64,000 nucleotides of DNA. Origin: Paenibacillus sp. RUD330 (GTDB taxonomy: Bacteria; Bacillota; Bacilli; Paenibacillales; Paenibacillaceae). Location of the stretch: contig NZ_CP022655.2 of the NCBI RefSeq assembly GCF_002243345.2, positions 4,404,501-4,468,500 on the forward strand. Reading direction: 5' to 3'. Position numbers and translations under genes: made by a program. The notes under the pieces were generated by a model. It was not told where the DNA came from and ran no database searches. It saw nothing but the letters and a program-made list of their open reading frames with translations. Positions 10,775 through 17,592 of the stretch are shown here, one piece after another (positions within the stretch are counted from its first letter, which is position 1; the number at the start of each line of letters is the position of its first letter).

Positions 10775-11985
10775 CAGTCTTCCTCCCTATCCCGCTCCAC
10801 GTTCTCCCGAGTTATCTTCCCCGCGTTCCCCCGAGCAATCTGCTCCACGCTCTCCGGAGTGTTCTGCTCCACGGCATCAACGGCCTCCTCCGCAATTTCC
10901 TGCAGCGTTACCGGACGATTCTCGGCCATGGAGCGGTAAGCCCCGAAAACAAGCTGCATCGTCTCCAAATTGTCGCGAACGCTGTTCTCGGGCTCCCGGT
11001 CTTCCTCGATCGCCCGCAGCAGCTCGCACATCGTCCCCAGAAACGCATCCGGGAACCATTTCCCATGCAGGGAAGGCGTGAACCAGTAATCGGGATGCAG
11101 CCGCCGCGAATGGAAGCTTAGCGTGTCTTCCCGGCCCGTCGGGTAATTGTACAGCGAGCCGTTCGTTCCCTTGATGATGCCCTCCGTGCCGTCGAAGCGG
11201 AAGGTCGCATGCCAGTCCTCCTCGCCCCCGATATGATTGTGGTCGTCATGGACAAGCCCTCTCGCCTCGCCGGGAAACTTCAAGTGAAGCATCGTCCTCG
11301 TCTCGCCGATCGTCTCCTGCCCGGGGAATCGGGCGCCGTCGGCATAAATGTACTCCGGCTTGCCGAACAGGAACCGGATCGCATCGAGATAATGGATGCT
11401 GTGATACATCACTTCCAGCGTCGGCATGCGGCGCAGCCACTCCCAAGCCGCGAAGTCCTGCCGGACACGGACCGATATCGACGCCTGCAGCAGCTCGCCG
11501 AGCCAGCCGCGGCCGATGATGTCGCGGCTCGCCCGGATGCCCGGAGACCAGCGCATCTGCTGGTTGACCGCACCCTTCACGCCGGCTTCGCGGCAAGCCG
11601 CCTCGATGGATGCGGCCTCGGCGTAGCTCTCGGCCAGCGGCTTCTGGCAAAGCATATGCCGCCCGGCCTGCGCCGCTTGTCTGGCGATCGCCGGCTGCGC
11701 CTTCGCGGGAACCGCGATATCCACGACCTCGACTCCAGGATCCTCCAGCAGCTCATCGAGACACCGGTACACTTTGGGCAGCCCATGCTCCGCCGCGAGC
11801 TTTTCCGCCTTCCCCCTATGCAGATCGAAGATTCCGACCACGTTCAGCCCGCCCATCCGGTAAGCCGGCAGATGGCAGGCCCCGACGATCTCTCCCGCTC
11901 CGATGACGGCGATTCCCATGCCTCGGTTGCCGGGAACCTTGGGCTTGTAGTCCAAATCGAGCGCGCTCAGCGAATTGTTGCCCAT
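10774..11985 (-). CDS. Gfo/Idh/MocA-family dehydrogenase, candidate sugar 1-dehydrogenase
   Basis: A 403-residue NAD(P)-dependent oxidoreductase with the N-terminal Rossmann motif VIGAGEIVGACHLPAY and the family Lys in CQKPLAE. The C-terminal substrate domain contains GGEEDWHATFRFDGTEG. Its place in the operon suggests oxidation of the free sugar to its lactone, the first committed step, which is otherwise unassigned here. The last 40 residues are Glu/Asn-rich and unlike the family core. AAAGGTGG lies 9 nt before the ATG. Substrate assignment is inference from neighbours only. Confidence 0.8.
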   Translation of the reverse strand: MGNNSLSALDLDYKPKVPGNRGMGIAVIGAGEIVGACHLPAYRMGGLNVVGIFDLHRGKAEKLAAEHGLPKVYRCLDELLEDPGVEVVDIAVPAKAQPAIARQAAQAGRHMLCQKPLAESYAEAASIEAACREAGVKGAVNQQMRWSPGIRASRDIIGRGWLGELLQASISVRVRQDFAAWEWLRRMPTLEVMYHSIHYLDAIRFLFGKPEYIYADGARFPGQETIGETRTMLHLKFPGEARGLVHDDHNHIGGEEDWHATFRFDGTEGIIKGTNGSLYNYPTGREDTLSFHSRRLHPDYWFTPSLHGKWFPDAFLGTMCELLRAIEEDREPENSVRDNLETMQLVFGAYRSMAENRPVTLQEIAEEAVDAVEQNTPESVEQIARGNAGKITRENVERDREED

Positions 11986-11999
11986 ACAGCCATGCCACC

Positions 12000-12061
12000 T
12001 TTCTTCCTTTCAACGCCTGTCTTGCCTGCCACTTGCGGTTTCTTCCTTTCAACGCCTGTCT
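12000..12061. repeat. Two direct copies of a 23-bp sequence
   Basis: The sequence starting TTTCTTCCTTTCAACGCCTG occurs at 12000-12022 and 12039-12061, a 39-bp period, in the short gap between the UxaA-type dehydratase and the Gfo/Idh gene. The second copy is identical. It looks like a recent local duplication in a spacer of no other visible function. Confidence 0.8.
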
Positions 12062-12100
12062 GCTAAAAACCAAGCTTGCTTGCTTAAGATTCCAGCCTGC

Positions 12101-13264
12101 CTACAGGCTCGGTCCGATCCGGTTGATCGAGAACTCCTGATGCCCGAGAATTTCCGCCTTGGTCAGCTTGCCGTCCGCCACCTCGACGATTTCACGCCAG
12201 ATCCGCTCCCCGGCTTCGGACAGATCGAGCGTGCCGTCGAGCATCGGACTGACGTCGACGTCCATATTGTCCTCCATCAGGGAAAAGGTGCGGCCATTGC
12301 CGGTAATCTTGATGACGGGAACGACCGCCGAGCCGGTCGGCGTGCCGCGTCCGGTCGTAAAGCAGACGATATGCGCGCCGGAGGCCGCCATGCCGGATAC
12401 GCATTCGATGTCGTTGCCCGGAGAATCCATGAAATACAGGCCGCCCTCCGGAAGGCGCTCCGAATACTCGATGACGCCCAAAATCGGCGACGTTCCGCAT
12501 TTGCTGATGCAGCCGAGCGATTTCTCCTCGATCGTGGACAGCCCGCCCGCGATATTGCCCGGACTCGGATTGCCGCCCCGCATATCTGCTCCCATCCGCT
12601 CGACCTCCCGCTCGAAGCGTCCGACAATCTCATACAGCCTGCTGCGCGTGTCTTCTCCGGCGCAGCGCTCGGCGAGCACATGCTCGGCGCCGATGATCTC
12701 CGTCGTTTCGCCGATGACGACCGTGCCGCCTTCCTTCACGAGGCTGTCCGCCGCGGCTCCGAGAGCCGGGTTCGAAGCGAGGCCGGACGTTGCGTCCGAA
12801 CCGCCGCATTTGACGCCTACCTTGAGCCTGGAGAGCGGGACGGGCACCTTGGCCTGCTGCTGCAGCTTGGCCTGCAGGCCGCGGGCCAGCCTCGCTCCAT
12901 GCTCGATGGCCTTGATGGAGCCGCCTGCGCTTTGGATGTCGAACCACTCGACAGGCTTGCCTGTCTCCCGGATGGCGTCGGCCAGCGCCTGCGGATCGAC
13001 GACCTCGCAGCCGAGGCTGATGATCAGCACAGCCCCGACGTTGGGATTTTTGCCGGTTCCGGCCAGCACGTCGAACGTCCGGTCCTTGTCGGCTCCGATC
13101 TGGCTGCAGCCATGCGGATGCGGAATCGCCACCGCTCCCGGCACCAGCTGCTGAATGCGGCTGCATACCTGGTTGGAGCAGATGACGGTCGGAATGATGA
13201 GCAGATGATTGCGGATGCCGATGTCGCCGTTCTCCCGCGGATACCCCATGATTGTCGCCGTCAT
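12101..13264 (-). CDS. UxaA-type dehydratase, large (C-terminal) subunit
   Basis: A 387-residue protein of the D-altronate/galactarate dehydratase (UxaA/GarD) family, C-terminal catalytic part. It begins with a GYPRENGDIGIRNHLLII motif and has Cys-containing segments typical of the iron-dependent family (HPHGCSQIG, KCGGSDATSG, SKCGTSPILG). It lacks the N-terminal SAF domain, which is encoded separately just upstream with a 4-bp overlap. In this operon it most likely dehydrates L-fuconate to 2-keto-3-deoxy-L-fuconate. Campylobacter jejuni has a similarly split pair in its fucose locus. Confidence 0.88.
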   Translation of the reverse strand: MTATIMGYPRENGDIGIRNHLLIIPTVICSNQVCSRIQQLVPGAVAIPHPHGCSQIGADKDRTFDVLAGTGKNPNVGAVLIISLGCEVVDPQALADAIRETGKPVEWFDIQSAGGSIKAIEHGARLARGLQAKLQQQAKVPVPLSRLKVGVKCGGSDATSGLASNPALGAAADSLVKEGGTVVIGETTEIIGAEHVLAERCAGEDTRSRLYEIVGRFEREVERMGADMRGGNPSPGNIAGGLSTIEEKSLGCISKCGTSPILGVIEYSERLPEGGLYFMDSPGNDIECVSGMAASGAHIVCFTTGRGTPTGSAVVPVIKITGNGRTFSLMEDNMDVDVSPMLDGTLDLSEAGERIWREIVEVADGKLTKAEILGHQEFSINRIGPSL

Positions 13265-13596
13265 GCCTGAGCCCCCTCCGAAGCTGCCGCAGCCTGGTCG
13301 CCGCGGCCTCTTATGCCTTCGATGTTATGCACGTGGACATGCCTGCCGGCCTCGATCGGATGTGTCGCCTTCCCGATCACATCGCCGTACTTGCGGACTT
13401 CCCCTCCGGCCGGTATGGCGGCAAGAGACAGCTTGTGGCCGAATGCAACCGCTTCCAACAATAGAACTTGAAGGGTCTCGCCGTTTCTCCGATAAGGAAT
13501 GGCTTCTCCAGCCTGAAGATCCCGGATAGCGGTGGCCACATCGTCCCGATCGTCCATGACGATCGCGCTTGCGCCGGGCTTGATGGAATGATCCAA
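13261..13596 (-). CDS. UxaA-type dehydratase, small (N-terminal SAF) subunit
   Basis: A 111-residue SAF-domain protein (AIVMDDRDDVATAIRDLQAG, then GGEVRKYGDVIG and GRHVHVHNIEG), equivalent to the N-terminal domain of UxaA. I choose TTG 13596, preceded by AAAGGATG. The longer in-frame ATG at 13674 would lie upstream of the promoter -35 and so could not be on the transcript. It is the first gene of the operon and overlaps the large subunit by 4 bp. The two polypeptides are expected to form one iron-dependent dehydratase. Confidence 0.82.
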   Translation of the reverse strand: MDHSIKPGASAIVMDDRDDVATAIRDLQAGEAIPYRRNGETLQVLLLEAVAFGHKLSLAAIPAGGEVRKYGDVIGKATHPIEAGRHVHVHNIEGIRGRGDQAAAASEGAQA

Positions 13597-13621
13597 CTTC
13601 GATTCACATCCTTTATAGGTT

Positions 13622-13637
13622 GAGTTACCGATAACTC
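13622..13637. promoter_or_regulatory. Operator palindrome of the sugar-acid operon
   Basis: A perfect inverted repeat GAGTTA-4 bp-TAACTC lying 1 bp downstream of the -10 hexamer, over the expected transcription start. This is the classic position for repression by the adjacent LacI-family protein. Confidence 0.75.
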
Positions 13638-13638
13638 T

Positions 13639-13667
13639 ACCATAATCTCGCCGCTTCTTGCTGTCAA
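13639..13667 (-). promoter_or_regulatory. SigA-type promoter of the sugar-acid operon
   Basis: -35 TTGACA (13662-13667), 17-bp spacer, -10 TATGGT (13639-13644) on the minus strand. It overlaps the oppositely directed regulator promoter. Confidence 0.8.
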
Positions 13668-13686
13668 CAGCCATCTTGACTACAAT
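13658..13686 (+). promoter_or_regulatory. Promoter of the LacI-type regulator
   Basis: -35 TTGCTG (13658-13663), 17-bp spacer, -10 TACAAT (13681-13686). The -35 shares bases with the -35 of the divergent operon promoter, so one bound repressor or polymerase could affect both directions. Confidence 0.55.
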
Positions 13687-13709
13687 GTGGTTTATCAGGA
13701 GGAATGACC

Positions 13710-14774
13710 GTGACGACGATTTACGACATCGCCCGCGAGGCGGGAGTATCCGCCATGACCGTATCCCGGGTCATCAACAACAGCGGCCGCATCAGCGCCG
13801 AGACGCGCATGCGCGTCCGCCGGGTCATGGAGGAGCTGCACTATGTGCCGAATTCCAATGCCAGGAGCCTGGTCATCCAGAAGACCCATATCCTGTCGCT
13901 GCTCATCACCGATATTACGAATCCCTTCTATACGACGCTCGCCCGAGGAGCCGAGGATACGGCCAAAACCTACGGCTACCGCCTGCTGCTCGGCAACAGC
14001 GACGAGGACTACGGCAAGGAGAAGGACTATGTCGACATGATCCTCTCGACCCGCGTGGACGGCGTCTTGTTCGCTCCGGCCGGAGACGGCTCGGGCGATC
14101 ATCTGCGCCTGCTTGAGCGCCAAGGCATTCCCTACGTCCTGCTGGACCGCGAAGTGCCCGGGATCGCCGCGGACCGCATCGCCGGGGAAAGCCGCGAGGG
14201 GGCCATGCTTCTCGTCCGGCATCTGCTGGAGCTGGGACATCGGCGGATCGCCTTTGTCGGCGGCTCCCGCGACGTTTCCACCGTGCGTGACCGCGAGGCA
14301 GGCTACCGGGAGGCGCTGGAGCAAGCCGGCATCCCGGCCGACAGCTCCCTGATCCTGCATCTGCATTACCGCGACGGCCTGCAGCCGCATGCGCTGGACG
14401 GCCTGCTCCGGCAGCCGGAGCCTCCGACGGCGGTGCTGGCGGCCAACAACTTCCTCGCCGTCGGCATCATCCGGTCGCTGCGCTCCCTCGGGCTCCGCGT
14501 GCCCGAGGATCTCTCGGTCGTCTGCTTCGACGATCTCGGCCATGCTTCATCCCTGCATCCGTTCCTTACTGTGGCGGCGCAGCCGGCTTACCGGTTCGGC
14601 TCCCTCGGCATGGAGAGGCTGATCGCCAGGATCGAAGGGAATGCCGGAACAGAGCCCCATACGAAGGTGCTGCCCGTAGAGCTGATCATACGGGAATCCA
14701 GCGGGCCGCCTTCGCAGGCGGACTGCAGCGGTCCCCCCTCGGCCGGGAGAGCGCCGGGTTCCAGCCACCCATGA
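13710..14774 (+). CDS. LacI-family transcriptional regulator of the sugar-acid operon
   Basis: A 354-residue DNA-binding regulator. The N-terminal HTH plus hinge helix (TTIYDIAREAGVSAMTVSRV) is followed by a periplasmic-binding-protein-like effector domain (NARSLVIQKTHILSLLITDI onward). GTG 13710 is the start because AGGAGG lies 7 nt upstream; the ATG at 13704 touches that site. It is transcribed divergently from the operon and the palindrome GAGTTA/TAACTC lies between them, so repression relieved by the sugar or a sugar acid is inferred. The effector is unknown. Confidence 0.9.
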   Translation: MTTIYDIAREAGVSAMTVSRVINNSGRISAETRMRVRRVMEELHYVPNSNARSLVIQKTHILSLLITDITNPFYTTLARGAEDTAKTYGYRLLLGNSDEDYGKEKDYVDMILSTRVDGVLFAPAGDGSGDHLRLLERQGIPYVLLDREVPGIAADRIAGESREGAMLLVRHLLELGHRRIAFVGGSRDVSTVRDREAGYREALEQAGIPADSSLILHLHYRDGLQPHALDGLLRQPEPPTAVLAANNFLAVGIIRSLRSLGLRVPEDLSVVCFDDLGHASSLHPFLTVAAQPAYRFGSLGMERLIARIEGNAGTEPHTKVLPVELIIRESSGPPSQADCSGPPSAGRAPGSSHP

Positions 14775-14793
14775 CGATTGGGCTCCAAGCCGC

Positions 14794-14836
14794 AAAGAAC
14801 CGCGCCTCTCCATCAAGGAGAAGCGCGGTTCTTTGC
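14794..14836 (+). terminator. Terminator after LacI-family gene
   Basis: Stem AAAGAACCGCGC with GCGCGGTTCTTT, plus an inner TCTCC/GGAGA pairing. The T-run is short. Confidence 0.7.
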
Positions 14837-15002
14837 TGCGATAGCCGCCGGTCATCGTTCCGAATGCAATCGACGTCCGAGGTCGCATCCCGTCCGTTCC
14901 CAACCCCTCTCGGGGAGGCAAGGAACGGCCATGCGGGAGGCAAGGCTCCGGCTCCGCCGTTCAAGCCTCGGCTGCGAGGCTGGCCGCTCGCGCACAGGAG
15001 GC

Positions 15003-15599
15003 TTATTCTCCGGAGAGCCTCAGCTGACGCACCAGACGGGTCAGATGCTCGAGCGCATAGAGGACGCGCTGCTTGACCTTGTCCTGCTCGGGTTCGCCAT
15101 CCTCGCCGAATTTGCGGCTGTCGCCGCCGATGGACACCCATTCCGTGCAGTTGATGCCGTGCAGGTTGCGCACGACCGTCTGCAGCTGCGTCAGCGAGCT
15201 GACTCCGACAGCTCCGGCCGCGGAGCTCGCGACGAGCACCGGCTTGCCTTCGAACTGGGCGGAGCCGAGATAATCCAGTCCGTTTTTGAGCGTACCGGAG
15301 AAGGAACCGTGGTACTCCGGCGTGCCGAGGATGATGCCGTCGGCGTTTTGCGCCGCCGCCACCAGCTGCCTCACGTTGCTCTCGAAATACTCGATCGTCT
15401 CGGGAGAAGTGAAGACCGGAAGCTGCAGCTCCTGCGTGACCCCGGGCTGGTCGGCCGAATACAGCGGAAGCTGCAGCTTGTGGAGATCGATGAACGTCAC
15501 CTCGATGTCCTGCTTGCCCAGCTCCTTCTCCATGTAACGAAGCAGCAGCGTGCTCGTCGAATTGATCCGGTTCCCTCCGGCGATAACGGCAATATTCAT
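15003..15599 (-). CDS. NADPH-dependent FMN reductase family protein
   Basis: A 198-residue flavodoxin-like protein of the NADPH-dependent FMN reductase family (azoreductase/chromate reductase type). The FMN phosphate-binding loop is near the N-terminus (IAGGNRINSTSTLLLRYME). GTPEYHGSFSGTLKNGLDYL is the family hallmark that contacts the isoalloxazine ring. It is cytoplasmic and single-gene. The physiological substrate (quinones, flavin, oxyanions) cannot be told from sequence. Confidence 0.88.
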   Translation of the reverse strand: MNIAVIAGGNRINSTSTLLLRYMEKELGKQDIEVTFIDLHKLQLPLYSADQPGVTQELQLPVFTSPETIEYFESNVRQLVAAAQNADGIILGTPEYHGSFSGTLKNGLDYLGSAQFEGKPVLVASSAAGAVGVSSLTQLQTVVRNLHGINCTEWVSIGGDSRKFGEDGEPEQDKVKQRVLYALEHLTRLVRQLRLSGE

Positions 15600-15695
15600 T
15601 TTATTTCCATCCCTCCGGCTCCCATAGGCTGGAAGCTTTTTTCTTATATTATACTCGAACTCCCTAGTTTCTCAAGTTATTTCTTTACATAGTAC

Positions 15696-16955
15696 TCAGA
15701 CAGACTGCTTCCGGTTCTCCTCCTGCCCGGTTTCTGCCGCTTTGCTGTCCCTGTAACCCGCTTTGATTCGAAACGCGACTTCCGTTCCTTTGTCCAGCGG
15801 CTTCAGAGAGATGCTGCCGCCCATTCTCTCGACGAGATTTTTGCAGATGGCAAGACCAAGTCCCGTCCCTCCGTACAGCCTTGAGATGGACGAATCCGTC
15901 TGCCTGAACGGCTGGAACAGCAGATCGAGCTTATCCTCGTCCACGCCGATGCCGGTATCCGCGACCTGGAACTCCACCTCAATCTCCGAGCCGCTGCGTC
16001 CCGTCTCCCTGACCTTGACCGCAATCCCGCCTTCTTCCGTGAATTTCACCGCATTGCTGATCAGGTTGGTCAGAATCTGGCGCAGCCTCATCTCATCCCC
16101 GACCAGCATCTCCGGAAGTCCGGAATCAAGCTCCAGCAGAGCTTGCAGCTGGCGCTCGCGCATCTTGCCGATGTACAGCTGCATGGAATCCAGCACGACG
16201 TCCCGCAGCGAGAACGGATCGGAAGCGAGCGCCATATGGCCCGACTCCATCTTGGAGTAATCCAGCACGTCGTTGATGACAGACAGCAGGTTGACCCCGC
16301 TTCCCCTTATGATATGCACGTACTCCCGCTGCTCCTCGCTGAGCTCCGTATCGAGCAGCAGGTCGCTCATGCCGAGCACGCCGTTCATCGGCGTCCGGAT
16401 TTCATGGCTCATGACCGCAAGAAACTCGCTCTTGATCTTCAAAGCCTCCTCCGCCTCGGTTTTCGCCTTTAACAGCTCCCTCTGGGCCGCGTTGCGCGGG
16501 GTCAGATCCTTGGAAATCGTATAAATATCGGCTACTCCCGAGCCTGCGTTCCACGGCACGAACGCCGTAGACAGCTCGAGCTCCCGTCCTTCCTTCGTAA
16601 TGATCCTGACTTCCGCCGTCTGGGTCTGCCCTTGCCTTGCACGCAGAAAGCTGCGGCTGGCGCGCATGGCGTCATCGGGATGGATCAACTGCCAGAACGA
16701 AAGTCCCGCCAAATCCCCGAATCGGTATCCCGTCAGCTTGAGGGCGGCTGGATTGAGCCGGATGAGCTCGCCTTCCGGATTGAACAGGCAGACCATGTCG
16801 GGATTATGCTCGAAAATCGAATCGTAGCGGCTGCGGCTTCCTCTCGCTTCTCTCCAAGCCGCGCGTTTTTCCAGGGAGAGACTGAAGCTGATCAGCAGCA
16901 GCGTGACGATGACCAGGATGAACATCCATGAGAACATGCCGATCCACTCATTCAC
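15696..16955 (-). CDS. Membrane PAS-domain sensor histidine kinase
   Basis: A 419-residue kinase with one N-terminal membrane segment (about residues 8-27) and almost no extracellular loop. A PAS domain (about 42-155, YDSIFEHNPDMVCLFNPEG), a HisKA dimerisation helix with the phospho-acceptor His184 in MSHEIRTPMNG, and an HATPase domain (VGDEMRLRQILTNLISNAVK, DTGIGVD, GGTGLGLAI) follow. The H-box resembles hybrid kinases, but no receiver domain is present and no response regulator gene is adjacent, so it is an orphan kinase within this window. Sensing is probably cytoplasmic through PAS. Confidence 0.9.
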   Translation of the reverse strand: MNEWIGMFSWMFILVIVTLLLISFSLSLEKRAAWREARGSRSRYDSIFEHNPDMVCLFNPEGELIRLNPAALKLTGYRFGDLAGLSFWQLIHPDDAMRASRSFLRARQGQTQTAEVRIITKEGRELELSTAFVPWNAGSGVADIYTISKDLTPRNAAQRELLKAKTEAEEALKIKSEFLAVMSHEIRTPMNGVLGMSDLLLDTELSEEQREYVHIIRGSGVNLLSVINDVLDYSKMESGHMALASDPFSLRDVVLDSMQLYIGKMRERQLQALLELDSGLPEMLVGDEMRLRQILTNLISNAVKFTEEGGIAVKVRETGRSGSEIEVEFQVADTGIGVDEDKLDLLFQPFRQTDSSISRLYGGTGLGLAICKNLVERMGGSISLKPLDKGTEVAFRIKAGYRDSKAAETGQEENRKQSV

Positions 16956-17423
16956 AGCCAGCCCCCCCTTCCGTCCTCCATTTGTTACAGGACATTAACC
17001 TAACGGATGGGAACATAACCGGAAGTCCATGGAACCCGCCGCCACGAGACCCGATCGTCATATCCGGAGCGATCTCCGTTCCAAAAAGGACGCTTTCGTT
17101 CTCCCGGCGGGCCGCATCTTCCCGGCGATCCGAAGCTGATTTGTCCAGAAGGAATGAATCCCCTCCTGTTTTGGCAGCGCCTGGGCCTTCCTTGTCGAAC
17201 GCCTCTCTTTTCATGAGAATAGAGACCTACGCTTCCCCGGTTCTCCCCTTCTTCCAGACTTAATTCTATCTGCCCCAAGAACCATTAACGCCATAAGAAC
17301 GAGAAATGAGAAGTGACAAAGAGATTGAGCGTCTAAAAATCGGTTTCGCAAAGGAAAATCAGGTAAAAAAGAGAAATTCAGCCTTTTTCTATTTTTACAA
17401 GAAGAAAGGCAGCGAATATGATC
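16956..17423. other. Intergenic stretch with no supported gene
   Basis: The first part of the gap between the kinase and the amylase. Short open frames here lack ribosome binding sites. A hairpin-like pair GCCTTTTTCT/GAAGAAAGGC (17381-17410, one mismatch) and two direct copies of ATCGGTTTCGC (17339-17349 and 17535-17545) are visible, but no clear function follows from them. Confidence 0.5.
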
Positions 17424-17438
17424 TTGGTAGCGCTTGCA
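17424..17438 (+). promoter_or_regulatory. cre-like site 1 upstream of the amylase
   Basis: TTGGTAGCGCTTGCA matches the CcpA cre consensus at 14 of 15 positions, 155 bp upstream of the amylase start. Confidence 0.45.
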
Positions 17439-17491
17439 CACTTCATCGCCCGCTTCTTGAAAGCGTAATCAACAGAGAGAGACTGCCTGTT

Positions 17492-17506
17492 ATGCAAACG
17501 TTTGTA
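17492..17506 (+). promoter_or_regulatory. cre-like site 2 / LacI-family operator upstream of the amylase
   Basis: ATGCAAACGTTTGTA matches cre at 14 of 15 positions and is centred on the palindrome AAACGTTT. It lies 87 bp upstream of the amylase ATG. Either CcpA or a maltose-type LacI regulator could bind. Confidence 0.55.
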
Positions 17507-17592
17507 TTCCCGAAAGGAGAGAGGATTGTTTCGCATCGGTTTCGCCAAAATCAAGCTTTTTCATTTTCGTTCCAAAAAGGAGAGATGTTTAA

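Noticed and set aside
16993-17006. Third PucR-like box upstream of the histidine kinase
   Set aside because: Matches only 11 of 14 positions and the gene has no purine context; probably chance.
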